IMG/VR virus record: IMGVR_UViG_3300018080_000527
Coordinates: 1 to 26,508 of that record
Length of the DNA: 26,508 nucleotides
From: a virus
Direction: 5' to 3' (one strand)
Made by a program: the position numbers and the translations under genes. Below the pieces are notes generated by a model. It saw nothing but the letters and a program-made list of their open reading frames with translations. It did no database searches and was not told where the DNA came from. This document shows, piece after piece, positions 13,338 through 20,623 of the stretch (position 1 is its first letter; each line of letters starts with the position of its first letter).

Positions 13338-13937
13338 TTATGTAGTAGTAGTAGACTCTATTTCTATTTTATATATACGTCTGTTGCTATATGATAACTC
13401 ATCTGATTCTCTAGCCTGCATTGTGTAAGCTTCATCTGTGTACTCACCAGTTCCCTGTGATTTAGGACTAGCAGCTCCACCACTTACATAATACACCTTT
13501 GGAAAATAAGTCTGCTTTGATCTACCATCACTATAACTTGCATATTCCCAGATCATACATGGTGTAATTGTATCAGCACCACCACTGTATAAAACTGTTG
13601 CTGGATTATTAGTTGATCCTGCTGGTATATCTGTACTTACTTGCTGAGTTATACCACCTCTTAAAATAGCCACTAAAGAACTATTAAGCTCCTGTAGTGT
13701 TATTGTTAAGTTTTCAGCTTCTTTTGTTAATACCTGATCATGCTCTACGTTAAATGATCCTGGTTGAACACTTTCGTTTGCTGACTCTCTCGAATATTCA
13801 GTTAAAGATCCTAAGTTATACCAAGTCGCACTTGATAACTCTGCTGCTGTAGTGTATTCTGTTGACCATTCAGCTACATATAATATGATGTCTTCTGGGT
13901 ATAAAACAGAACTATTTTGTATTGTATTTTGAGCCAT
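13338..13937 (-). CDS. Major tail protein, 199 aa
   Basis: Precedes the tail chaperone and follows the tail terminator, the usual order. The N-terminus (VLYPEDIILYVAEWSTEYT) and the region ESVQPGSFNVEHDQVLTKEA resemble the tube-forming major tail proteins with their long beta hairpin. Residues 80-110 (ENLTITLQELNSSLVAILRGG) form the conserved strand plus helix. The C-terminal strand ends in IEIESTTTT, encoded by a run of four Thr codons. Expected to polymerise into the tail tube around the tape measure. Confidence 0.8.
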   Translation of the reverse strand: MAQNTIQNSSVLYPEDIILYVAEWSTEYTTAAELSSATWYNLGSLTEYSRESANESVQPGSFNVEHDQVLTKEAENLTITLQELNSSLVAILRGGITQQVSTDIPAGSTNNPATVLYSGGADTITPCMIWEYASYSDGRSKQTYFPKVYYVSGGAASPKSQGTGEYTDEAYTMQARESDELSYSNRRIYKIEIESTTTT

Positions 13938-13938
13938 G

Positions 13939-14325
13939 TTACCTCCTTATATTGTACCATATTGAAAGCTCTAAGTCTTTCCAGTATGTTTTGTTTGTTT
14001 CATCATAACCGCTTGCAGAGTTGTTAATGATTGAAACACTATCTACATTTAGATTGCTTGATGACTCCCGAATATAGGCGGTCGAGGTATCAAATAAATC
14101 ATAAAGTAGTGTGTTCAAACTTTCCATATCTGCTTTAGAGTTATGTACTGATCTTACAGCTAGTATTGTATTTCGTTCTAGCAAGTTTCTATTAAATCCA
14201 GTGTCATAATATAACAGAAAAGGCGGCGTTATATTATCGCTGTATTCAGGCAAAACATCTGTAGTTATTGCACTAATAGAAGTGCTAGAATTTATTTTAC
14301 TTACTAACCATTCATAGATTGTCAT
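13939..14325 (-). CDS. Tail terminator / tail completion protein, 128 aa
   Basis: Size and place (between the HK97 gp10-like gene and the major tail protein) fit the gpU/tail-terminator group. The N-terminal helix (MTIYEWLVSKINS) is followed by ISAITTDVLPEYSDNITPPFLLYY and an ESLNTLLYDLFD helix, then C-terminal beta strands (YWKDLELSIWYNIRR), the pattern of DUF3168-like proteins. Its ATG overlaps the upstream stop as ATGA. It should cap the tail tube and join it to the head. Confidence 0.65.
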   Translation of the reverse strand: MTIYEWLVSKINSSTSISAITTDVLPEYSDNITPPFLLYYDTGFNRNLLERNTILAVRSVHNSKADMESLNTLLYDLFDTSTAYIRESSSNLNVDSVSIINNSASGYDETNKTYWKDLELSIWYNIRR

Positions 14326-14738
14326 TTTAACAATTTCCTTATCTCATTATTTACTTTTGCTAATAATAATGATGTATTATTATATAAAGCAGGTCTATAA
14401 AATGGCTGTGGTTTTGTACCGGGATGATTTACTTTTTTAGTCCTTACCCACTTGCCATTTATCTTAAAAGCTAAATATGATTTATTTTTAGGTAATATTA
14501 CATGGGGTTTAGTGCCATATTCAACATCTGGTGCATACTCCATAGTATTATAAACTATTCCCGCAAAACCTTTTTGCTCTATATAATTATTATTTTTAAG
14601 GTTACCTTTGTCAACAGGAGCCGTTGTCTTTACTCTATTTTTTACCTCTAAAAGTGCTTTTCTTAACCCTCGTTCTATAGCTTTATCAAGTAGAGGTTTC
14701 CATCTAGGGTTTTCATCAAACTTAACTTCTGCTGGCAT
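14322..14738 (-). CDS. HK97 gp10-like head-tail/tail completion protein, 138 aa
   Basis: The ATG at 14736-14738 is preferred because AGGA lies 7 nt before it; an in-frame ATG at 14742-14744 lies inside the site. The sequence RKALLEVKNRVKTTAPVDKGNLKNN is the conserved N-terminal part of the HK97 gp10 family (helix, then APVDTG-like turn), followed by YAPDVEYGTKPHVILPKN and a C-terminal PQPFYRPALYNN motif typical of that family. It should act at the head-tail interface. Confidence 0.8.
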   Translation of the reverse strand: MPAEVKFDENPRWKPLLDKAIERGLRKALLEVKNRVKTTAPVDKGNLKNNNYIEQKGFAGIVYNTMEYAPDVEYGTKPHVILPKNKSYLAFKINGKWVRTKKVNHPGTKPQPFYRPALYNNTSLLLAKVNNEIRKLLK

Positions 14739-15051
14739 AATCATTTCCTAAATCTATTTGTAAATGGTTACTTCTAAGATCAGCATTTAAAGCTAATATC
14801 TCATAATAAGTTGATCCTCTTACTATTCTATCAGTATGCTGTCTTATATCCTCTGTAGCATCACAATACATTCTTAAGTTATACCTTATATCTTCTTCAC
14901 GTTCTATAACTGACTTATCACCTGATCTGGTTTGAATAGTGCATAATACATCTGCTACAGTAGACCATGTTTTGACCTGTTGACCGTAAGAATCGGCTGT
15001 AACTGTATAGCGTTCTATTACTACAGTTTCATTATAGTAATCACTTATCAT
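14722..15051 (-). CDS. Head-tail joining / head closure protein (SPP1 gp16-like), 109 aa
   Basis: Small beta-barrel type: VVIERYTVTADSYGQQVKTWSTVADVLCTIQ at the start, ending in YYEILALNADLRSNHLQIDL. The pattern (E-x-x-x-x-x-D-x-x-G-x-x-x-x-x-W, then A-x-I-x-x-x-x-G, then a final Y-x-I-x-x-V/L-x-x strand) is that of phage head closure proteins. Start at 15051 overlaps the upstream stop as ATGA. It lies between the connector and the gp10-like gene, as expected. Confidence 0.75.
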   Translation of the reverse strand: MISDYYNETVVIERYTVTADSYGQQVKTWSTVADVLCTIQTRSGDKSVIEREEDIRYNLRMYCDATEDIRQHTDRIVRGSTYYEILALNADLRSNHLQIDLGNDYASRS

Positions 15052-15647
15052 TTTTTACCTGCTATTCTATATTTGTTTAGCCCACTTATAACACTGCGCG
15101 GATAAGTATTAGATCCTGCTGATACTTCGCCTGATCCAGTGCCATAACTCACAGAATAATCACCTATTGACTCGCTTGTTATACCTTTATTACCTGCCTG
15201 ATTGCGCGCAAATAAATTATAACCTATCATATTAGAGCATATATAAGGAAGATCCTTAAAAAAATCCACGCGATATATATAAATATTACTATCTGTTGAC
15301 TCAGCATTTAATGACTCATTTACAGTTATTTTTGTACTATCAACATCAGCTATGGTATAATAATCATCATTCCATTTAGAGCCTCTTATTATAATAGTAT
15401 CACCTACAATAAACTGCTCTGTAAATACATCTCCAGTATCACTATTTGTAATCTCTGAGGCTGTTGATAACGTCCACAAACTATCATGAAAATATGCTGT
15501 TGACTTAATGAAATAGTTCTTACAATATAAATTAATATCTTCTAATACAATAGGTATTAAGGCATCTATCTGTGTATCGTATGTAGTGGTAGTTATTCCC
15601 AAAAACCCTTTTACTTCTGTTTTATTTGTTAATACACTGGTACTCAT
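15048..15647 (-). CDS. Head-tail connector (gp6/gp15-like adaptor), 199 aa
   Basis: The N-terminal helix bundle (LTNKTEVKGFLGITTTTYDTQIDALIPIVLEDINLYC) matches the gp6-like adaptor that packs under the portal. An inserted beta domain (about residues 62-128, GDTIIIRGSKWNDDYYTIAD) is larger than in the simplest adaptors. The C-terminal part (ICSNMIGYNLFARNQAGNKGITSESIGDYSVSYG) returns to the family pattern. The ATG overlaps the stop of the upstream 55-aa gene as TAATG. Confidence 0.75.
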   Translation of the reverse strand: MSTSVLTNKTEVKGFLGITTTTYDTQIDALIPIVLEDINLYCKNYFIKSTAYFHDSLWTLSTASEITNSDTGDVFTEQFIVGDTIIIRGSKWNDDYYTIADVDSTKITVNESLNAESTDSNIYIYRVDFFKDLPYICSNMIGYNLFARNQAGNKGITSESIGDYSVSYGTGSGEVSAGSNTYPRSVISGLNKYRIAGKK

Positions 15648-15814
15648 TATAATATCCCTTTTAATTTCTTTATTGCCTTCTTATCCTCTATTTTTATGCT
15701 TCCTTCCCTAGTTGATAAGACAATATATAAATTTCCTAAACTTTCAGAAATTTTAACTATATGATCTGGATTTATATATGTCTTTTCATCTATTTTAATA
15801 TATTTACTAAACAT
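15647..15814 (-). CDS. Small hypothetical protein, FlbD-like pattern, 55 aa
   Basis: ATG (15812-15814) with AGGAGA upstream; its TAA overlaps the start of the connector gene as TAATG. The product is basic and beta-rich (YIKIDEKTYINPDHIVKISE, then GNLYIVLSTREGSIKI), the layout of the small FlbD/YlzI fold (L-x-x-N-x-x-x-I-x-x-I), followed by a Lys-rich C-terminal helix (EDKKAIKKLKGIL). It lies at the 3' end of the accessory block, just before the connector. Function unknown; a small adaptor or translational coupling role is possible. Confidence 0.6.
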   Translation of the reverse strand: MFSKYIKIDEKTYINPDHIVKISESLGNLYIVLSTREGSIKIEDKKAIKKLKGIL

Positions 15815-15822
15815 TATATCTC

Positions 15823-17208
15823 CTAATTATCAACTAAAACTATATCAAAACCACCAGAAACACTTGCAGCAGTAATTGGACTATCTGTTATTGTAGCCCT
15901 TAACTCTATATCCGTTTTTTCTGTAAAGATCTCTGGTTCTTCATATTTGTGTTGTAAATAACTATTAGCGTTATCACTTATAGCTGATTTATGTTTAAGT
16001 TGAAATACTTCACCATCTTTACGCGCAAATAAATCTATAACATAGTTAGTATTTCTATTAGCTCCTGCACTAGAAGCGTACCAATCCCTCATATAACCAG
16101 TTTTTCCTGCTGGTATTGTGTAAACTGCCATCAGTGTCTGGTTATTTCCATTTGTTATCATTGCCCTTACATCACTTGACGCATCCGGCAAACCATTTGT
16201 AAAAGTAGCTGTTGAAGTAGTCGCATATACATTGCCAGCGATATCTGTACTTCCAATATTTTTCATTCTAAACACTCTTAAAAATGATGTTGACATTGTT
16301 ACAGGAGTTTGACCATTCAATGAGGTCGTTAATGTTGTTAATCCATAAGTACTATTTAAACCCTGTATTTCTACATTCATAGTGTCAGCGGCATCTGTAC
16401 TTGATATTTGAGTTATATTGGCACTCGTTGAATACTGGTAAACATATTGTGCTATTGTGGTATCATTAGCACCATCCCAAATAGTGACAGTTCCATCTCC
16501 ATCATCCCAATCTGGAGCAGTACCGAATTTATGAATAAAAGTTACTCCTGATACGTTTCCTTGTGCAATAGAAAGCCCGTTAGAATTATCTGAGATTGTA
16601 AGATTTCCATCTATGGTAGTAGCTACGTTTTGAAAAGCTCCCGTTGAATCCTGACCTGTTAATACTGCTTTTACTAAGCTTGCATCATCTTCAGATACAA
16701 TAGAATCTTGTATTCTATGTGATGAATCTTTAATATAAGATTTTCTTAATATTGTTTGTATATCTATATCTGCTGTGCCATTAGTGCTATTGGTATAAAC
16801 TACTCTAAAATATCTATTAGCTGGGGTAAATGTATAAATCTTCCCACCATTTTTAGAATAAGTAAATACATCATCCTGTGTTTCTGTAACACCATCTACA
16901 GACCATTGAACGTCCAACCCATCAGCTGCGGAGTCTTGATCTGATTTTATGGATACTGCTACAGTTCCATAATCAAGCGTATCCTCCCAAGCACCAGTAA
17001 AAACAGCTCCTGCAGCCAAATTACTCATATATGAATTAGCTGTACTTTCATGTCCTTTATTAGAAACAATTAATTCGCTGTTACCTGTTAAGACATTCTC
17101 GTTAAATTGAAAACTATCTGTTGAGGGTATAGTTATCGTGTTAAATGCTGTGCTTGCTGTTGAATAAGCTTTTAATAAAGCATCTCTTACTGCTCCACTT
17201 TCTGCCAT
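15823..17208 (-). CDS. Virion-associated beta-rich protein, head fibre/decoration candidate, 461 aa
   Basis: Almost entirely beta, with many Ser-Thr pairs, no Cys, no signal peptide and no catalytic motif. Residues 1-35 form a helix plus strand that could be an attachment part. The middle (FRVVYTNSTNGTADIDIQ, FRVFRMKNIGSTDIAGNVYA) and the C-terminal domain (MAVYTIPAGKTGYMRDWYAS, ending SGGFDIVLVDN) look like successive beta sandwiches. I recall similar C-terminal domains in virion proteins of marine phages, but cannot verify it. Placed between capsid and connector genes, it is more likely on the head or neck than on the tail tip. Confidence 0.55.
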   Translation of the reverse strand: MAESGAVRDALLKAYSTASTAFNTITIPSTDSFQFNENVLTGNSELIVSNKGHESTANSYMSNLAAGAVFTGAWEDTLDYGTVAVSIKSDQDSAADGLDVQWSVDGVTETQDDVFTYSKNGGKIYTFTPANRYFRVVYTNSTNGTADIDIQTILRKSYIKDSSHRIQDSIVSEDDASLVKAVLTGQDSTGAFQNVATTIDGNLTISDNSNGLSIAQGNVSGVTFIHKFGTAPDWDDGDGTVTIWDGANDTTIAQYVYQYSTSANITQISSTDAADTMNVEIQGLNSTYGLTTLTTSLNGQTPVTMSTSFLRVFRMKNIGSTDIAGNVYATTSTATFTNGLPDASSDVRAMITNGNNQTLMAVYTIPAGKTGYMRDWYASSAGANRNTNYVIDLFARKDGEVFQLKHKSAISDNANSYLQHKYEEPEIFTEKTDIELRATITDSPITAASVSGGFDIVLVDN

Positions 17209-17211
17209 AAT

Positions 17212-17505
17212 TTATCCTTTTACCACTACTGTTGAAATTGTTTTTTTAGTCACTGGGTTAGGGCTAGTTTCAAAATCATAATTAGAGCCTTCCAACATTT
17301 CTTCATCTTTACCAAGATTGTCTGCTTTATTCAAATCCTCTGTTAAAACTTCAATTATTAATTGGCCTGTACCATCCTCATACCTTTCTGTTGTACTAGA
17401 GCCTATTTTCATTCCTTGCGCTTCTAATTTTGCCTTATATTCTCTCAATAATTCAGCACCTTTTGTCGGATCAATATTTTCTTTTACCAGTATTTTCTTT
17501 TCCAT
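17212..17505 (-). CDS. Hypothetical protein, 97 aa
   Basis: Starts with MEKKILVKENIDPTKGAELL and has an N-terminal helix (residues 15-32), a beta hairpin (GTGQLIIEVLTEDL), an acidic middle segment (NLGKDEEMLEGSNYDFETS) and a C-terminal strand (KKTISTVVVKG). The gene fits tightly between two virion-type genes with SD sites. Family not recognised. It may be a minor structural or chaperone component of the accessory block. Confidence 0.6.
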   Translation of the reverse strand: MEKKILVKENIDPTKGAELLREYKAKLEAQGMKIGSSTTERYEDGTGQLIIEVLTEDLNKADNLGKDEEMLEGSNYDFETSPNPVTKKTISTVVVKG

Positions 17506-17506
17506 A

Positions 17507-18217
17507 TTACACCTCGTTATAACGTGCTAGCCAGTCCATTTCTGGGTTAGCAAGTACTTGCCCATCTAACATAAAAAACATTTGTAAATCCCCGATCCAC
17601 GGCTCAAAAGTTCCAGTCGCATTTCCTATGGCAACATTATTTATAGTGTCGGTGTTTGCTAATAATCCACTTGCCGTTCCTAAGTTGTCTCCATTTGCCC
17701 TTAACTTCATAATATCTGCACCAACGTTCCATGTTGCTGAGAACCAAAACCAATTTGTGTTTGAGTAAGCTCCATCGATATTTTTGAATGTACTATCTGG
17801 CGCACTGTTTTGCCTTTGTATCCTTAATACATTACTTGATCTTTTTAGTATTCTCAGCTGTAAATCTCCATCTGAAAAAGCCCAAAAACAGTGATGGTTT
17901 AATCCATCTCCCCACGTGCTACTTGATATTTTAGCTCTCATTGAAATAGCGCCTTCATCTGGGTCAAATCTGCCTTCTAAACTTGCGTCTGCATCTATAT
18001 TATAATCATTTTGCGTACCATCCTGATTTACATAATAATATCCTAAATTACGTGTTGCTGTTTTTGACCTTCCTGTTGCATTACCCCATGTTTGATTATC
18101 TTGATTGCCTCGCCTTTTGTCAATAGCAGTGCCACCATTAGAAAAGTCGTCCATTGGCAATAAAATTGCCTGGTCTTGAACTTCCATTCGCCTTAATATT
18201 TGAATTATATTACTCAT
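17507..18217 (-). CDS. LamG/concanavalin-like jelly-roll protein, 236 aa
   Basis: Residues 85-225 follow the LamG pattern in order: EGAISMRAKISSSTWGDG, then LQLRILKRSSNVLRIQRQ, then NTNWFWFSATWNVGADIMKLRANG, then NNVAIGNATGTFEPWIGDLQMFFMLDG, ending EMDWLARYN. This is the usual W-x-x-x-A-x-x-W, strand with NG, IGN, G-x-I/L-x-x-x series. Such domains bind sugars or serve as decoration on phage heads and fibres. The N-terminal helix (MSNIIQILRRMEVQDQAILL) may anchor it. In the middle of the accessory block, it suggests that the virion head or neck carries a carbohydrate-binding layer (inference). Confidence 0.7.
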   Translation of the reverse strand: MSNIIQILRRMEVQDQAILLPMDDFSNGGTAIDKRRGNQDNQTWGNATGRSKTATRNLGYYYVNQDGTQNDYNIDADASLEGRFDPDEGAISMRAKISSSTWGDGLNHHCFWAFSDGDLQLRILKRSSNVLRIQRQNSAPDSTFKNIDGAYSNTNWFWFSATWNVGADIMKLRANGDNLGTASGLLANTDTINNVAIGNATGTFEPWIGDLQMFFMLDGQVLANPEMDWLARYNEV

Positions 18218-18225
18218 ATTATACC

Positions 18226-18753
18226 CTATTGAATGTCATAATCTAATGATATCTGGTTATAGTTAGTTCCATCAAAAATATAAGTTACAACATCTGACTC
18301 ACCAGCATCACTATTTGCTGTATTTAACCCAAAACCACCACCAGTTCTAATTGTATTTGCTGTAGAATAAGTAACCGTCCTGTTTCCTGTGCCATCTTGT
18401 ATATATTCTATATAACATAATCCGATCTTACTTACTGGATCTGTAAAAGTTATAGTACAATCTGCTGTTAGTGTTATTTTCTGAAAGTTTCCAGAGTTCC
18501 AAGATATTGTTGCTGCTGCGCTACTATTACCGTTGTCAACTATCGCATCATTCCCATTAAATGCGTTAGCTGTAAAACTCTCAGCTACTATATCTCCAGA
18601 AGTAGAGCAAGTTGCTGTTGTCTCTAATACATCTCTTGAATCTGTAGAGGCTGAAAGTATTGATCTTTGAGTTGCAAATAGTGCTGTGCTTTGTACTCCA
18701 TAGGTTACAGCGTCGTCTATTGTCTGGCCTGCGTGCGTGCTATTGTATGCCAT
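18226..18753 (-). CDS. Virion structural protein, beta-rich, 175 aa
   Basis: N-terminus MAYNSTHAGQTIDDAVTYG resembles the G-x-x-I-D-x-A-V motif at the start of many phage fibre-like proteins. The core SAAATISWNSGNFQKITLT followed by ADCTITFTDPV matches a repeat seen in phage virion fibres (W-x-x-G-x-x-Q-x-I-T-L-T-x-x-x-T-L-T-F-x-x-P). The last strand VVTYIFDGTNYNQISLDYD is typical of this unit. AAGGAG lies before its ATG. It is likely an exposed virion protein; the site on the particle is not known. Confidence 0.65.
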   Translation of the reverse strand: MAYNSTHAGQTIDDAVTYGVQSTALFATQRSILSASTDSRDVLETTATCSTSGDIVAESFTANAFNGNDAIVDNGNSSAAATISWNSGNFQKITLTADCTITFTDPVSKIGLCYIEYIQDGTGNRTVTYSTANTIRTGGGFGLNTANSDAGESDVVTYIFDGTNYNQISLDYDIQ

Positions 18754-18764
18754 ATTTTATCTCC

Positions 18765-18917
18765 TTATGTAGATGTTAAGAAATAAGCGTTTGTAGATGT
18801 TATAAAGTAAGCGTCTATTCCTGTAGATGTTATAAAAACATTACTTGGTATTGGAGCCATACCATTAACAAAATCTATTTGATCTGTATATTCTCTACCT
18901 AAACCTAAACCTAACAT
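18765..18917 (-). CDS. Small protein with tandem YF(I/L)TST repeats, 50 aa
   Basis: ATG (18915-18917) follows TAAGGA. The N-terminus MLGLGLGREYTDQIDFVNG is followed by NVFITSTG, AYFITSTN and AYFLTST at the very end: three copies of a hydrophobic-ITST unit. The DNA shows this as three copies of a TGTAGATGTTA-type direct repeat on the plus strand. The stop codon is part of TAAGGAG, which serves as RBS of the next gene. Family not recognised. The hydrophobic beta repeat could be an assembly or binding tail. Confidence 0.5.
   Translation of the reverse strand: MLGLGLGREYTDQIDFVNGMAPIPSNVFITSTGIDAYFITSTNAYFLTST
18770..18836. repeat. Three direct repeats TGTAGATGTTA-type within a small gene
   Basis: Plus-strand copies start near 18769, 18791 and 18821 (tgtagatgttaag, tgtagatgttataaag, tgtagatgttataaaa), with uneven spacing. 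They lie in frame within the 50-aa gene and encode its repeated ITST unit, so a protein-level repeat that arose by slippage or duplication is the likely explanation. Confidence 0.5.
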
Positions 18918-18925
18918 ATTATTCC

Positions 18926-19198
18926 TTATATAGTATATGCTATAGCATACACTGTGCTTAATTGAACACTTGATATCTCACCGTAAATAGTTTGACCTGC
19001 TGCATAAAATGGTGTTGTCAATAACGTTGAATCTGTCACGCCAGCTATTGTAATACTGTTAATAGTAGCAGAGCTTAAAAAGTTTAATGCTCCAAATTTA
19101 CCAGTGCTAGCAGCGCCTGTAGTAGATGATACCACCACACCACCTTTTTGACCAAACGATATTTCACTTAAATCTAATTCCCATCTTGATTCTGCCAT
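18926..19198 (-). CDS. Small decoration-like virion protein, 90 aa
   Basis: The sequence GKFGALNFLSSATINSITIAG and later YAAGQTIYGEISSVQLSTVYAIAY resembles small proteins found beside phage coat genes, with the pattern of a W/F-G-A-l-x-x-L strand and an A-G-x-x-I-Y-G-x-x-x-x-x-x-L strand pair. It is beta-rich, Cys-free and has no signal peptide. The flanking genes are also small and beta-rich. Likely a decoration or fibre base protein; this is inference from pattern and position. Confidence 0.55.
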   Translation of the reverse strand: MAESRWELDLSEISFGQKGGVVVSSTTGAASTGKFGALNFLSSATINSITIAGVTDSTLLTTPFYAAGQTIYGEISSVQLSTVYAIAYTI

Positions 19199-19207
19199 GT
19201 TTTATCC

Positions 19208-19420
19208 TTATGTAGAAGTAATAGATGTAGAAGTATCTGCACTAATACCAGTTACTATATTATTATCAAAATACAAAGTTGCTTTTGTGAAATTGATAGT
19301 GGTACTAGCAGCGTCAAAGCTATCTATTGATTTTACTATATCTAATGATGTGCTATTCCAAGTTGATCCCAAAAGATCTATTGAATAAGCACTAAGTTCA
19401 TTTTTAGTCATTTTGCTCAT
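19208..19420 (-). CDS. Hypothetical small protein, 70 aa
   Basis: Begins MSKMTKNELSAYSIDLLGST with an N-terminal helix, continues with beta strands (INFTKATLYFDNNIVTGI) and ends in TSTSITST. The last codons and stop (ACATAAGG) are nearly identical to the end of the 50-aa gene at 18765-18917. The good SD (GGAGAAATAAAATG on the minus strand) and the tight spacing support it as a gene. Family not recognised. Confidence 0.55.
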   Translation of the reverse strand: MSKMTKNELSAYSIDLLGSTWNSTSLDIVKSIDSFDAASTTINFTKATLYFDNNIVTGISADTSTSITST

Positions 19421-19431
19421 TTTATTTCTCC

Positions 19432-20574
19432 TTAGGCATTTAAGGCTTTGAGATGGTAAGTGTGTGCATCTCTTGCGCCTTGAAACGCGTTTAATCTAGC
19501 ATCAAGGTTTTTAATATCATTATTAAATGCCTCTAGCTTTTTACTTATTGTTTGTTTTGTTAATATATCATATTGCTCTATAGGCATACTCTCAGCTTTT
19601 TTTAGCTCTTTAGTTAGTGCCTCATATTGTTGTTTAAGATTGTTTATTTTTTGGTCTACGGTCATTCTCATTTCGTTGTTTAACTTTCCAGCCTCATTTA
19701 CCAGAATACCTCTTTTAAACTTCATGTCCTCTATGCCGCGATTAAAAAAGTCAACCTTACCTTGTATCTTTTTTCTTTTCACCTCTATATCTGCAATACC
19801 GTATTCATGCTCATTCCGTAAAACTTCGCTTTCCTCTGGTAAGTGAATAACACCGCGTTTTCCTTTTGCTAGTAAGTACCCAGCTAGAACACCGAGCCAC
19901 CATTCATTACAAGGTCTCTCATATTGCCATTCCGTATCAGTCTCTAAATGTATGCCGTACATGTGAAGCTCATCATAAGCATCATTTTCTATTACCATAT
20001 CCAGCGCCCACACTATCATATAAGCTATGCTATTAGTCACATAAAACTTATCATTAACAGGTAGTAAATCCTTATACTTATTCTTTAAGTATTCTCTAGG
20101 AAATACTGTGTTATTGTTTAAGTTGTCATCTTTAACCCATGTAACAGCCTCAATATCCTTTTGTGGCATCCATGCAGGGCTATTTTCTTTATTAGCATGA
20201 TGTATAATAGGCTTTCTACTATAAGGGCTAACCTCTTGGTTATAGATATAAGGTAAATGTATTTCAAAGACCTTATCAAGTCTCTTAACACTTTGTAGCA
20301 TAAGACTGTGAGCTACTCCCCACATCTCTGCGTTTGGATCATTATAGGGGGCTTTACCTGCGCTACCTGCTGTACCCACTATACAAAGCTTTCTTTTATT
20401 GTCTTCTATTTTCTCTTGTATAACAGGCATATCTTTACCTGTTAACTCTTTAATATATTTTGCTGCACCATCTACTTGACTTTTACTAGGTTTTTTCTCT
20501 ATAGATGTTACACTTGCTTTTTCAGCCTTTTCTTGATCTTTGATCATTTTAATTACGTTTGTTTTTTTAGCCAT
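19432..20574 (-). CDS. Rossmann-like (DUF115-type) protein with coiled-coil C-terminus, 380 aa
   Basis: Three parts are visible. Residues 1-60 are charged and likely unstructured or helical. Residues 61-260 form an alpha/beta domain: KLCIVGTAGSAGKAPYNDP (strand, Gly-rich loop and acidic patch), WGVAHS at 85-90, FYVTNSIAYMIVWALDMV at 177-194, LHMYGIHLETDTEWQYERP at 203-221 and GVIHLPEESEVL at 241-252. Residues 260-375 are a Lys/Glu/Leu-rich coiled coil. The domain looks like a widespread phage family (GTAPSS...WG...S-x-A-x-M-x-x-x-A...Y-G-x-x...Y-x-x-x-P-x-x-E-x-x-G), related in appearance to DUF115 or nucleotide-sugar enzymes. The reaction is unknown. The gene follows the coat/decoration genes after a terminator hairpin. 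Confidence 0.6.
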   Translation of the reverse strand: MAKKTNVIKMIKDQEKAEKASVTSIEKKPSKSQVDGAAKYIKELTGKDMPVIQEKIEDNKRKLCIVGTAGSAGKAPYNDPNAEMWGVAHSLMLQSVKRLDKVFEIHLPYIYNQEVSPYSRKPIIHHANKENSPAWMPQKDIEAVTWVKDDNLNNNTVFPREYLKNKYKDLLPVNDKFYVTNSIAYMIVWALDMVIENDAYDELHMYGIHLETDTEWQYERPCNEWWLGVLAGYLLAKGKRGVIHLPEESEVLRNEHEYGIADIEVKRKKIQGKVDFFNRGIEDMKFKRGILVNEAGKLNNEMRMTVDQKINNLKQQYEALTKELKKAESMPIEQYDILTKQTISKKLEAFNNDIKNLDARLNAFQGARDAHTYHLKALNA

Positions 20575-20601
20575 TTTAAATCCTTTTAAAGATAATATAA
20601 A

Positions 20602-20618
20602 GGGGAGACAAGCTCCCC
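20602..20618 (-). terminator. Terminator or attenuator hairpin after capsid genes
   Basis: On the minus strand GGGGAG-CTTGT-CTCCCC forms a 6-bp, GC-only-ended stem that stands out in this AT-rich DNA and is followed by TTTATATTATCTTT. It lies 6 nt past the stop of the decoration-like gene. It is probably a partial terminator (or an RNA 3'-end stabiliser) that lets coat and decoration genes be expressed above the downstream genes. No new promoter is obvious after it. Confidence 0.7.
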
Positions 20619-20623
20619 ATGTT

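Noticed and set aside
13338-13356. TAGTAGTAGTAG microsatellite
   Set aside because: It encodes the Thr run at the end of the major tail protein.
13135-13428. Plus-strand frame opposite the tail chaperone and major tail protein
   Set aside because: Antisense shadow without SD; spans the junction of two real minus-strand genes.
18765-18917. The TST repeats as a diversity-generating retroelement variable region
   Set aside because: No reverse transcriptase or template repeat is present in the window, and the repeats are short and in one small gene.
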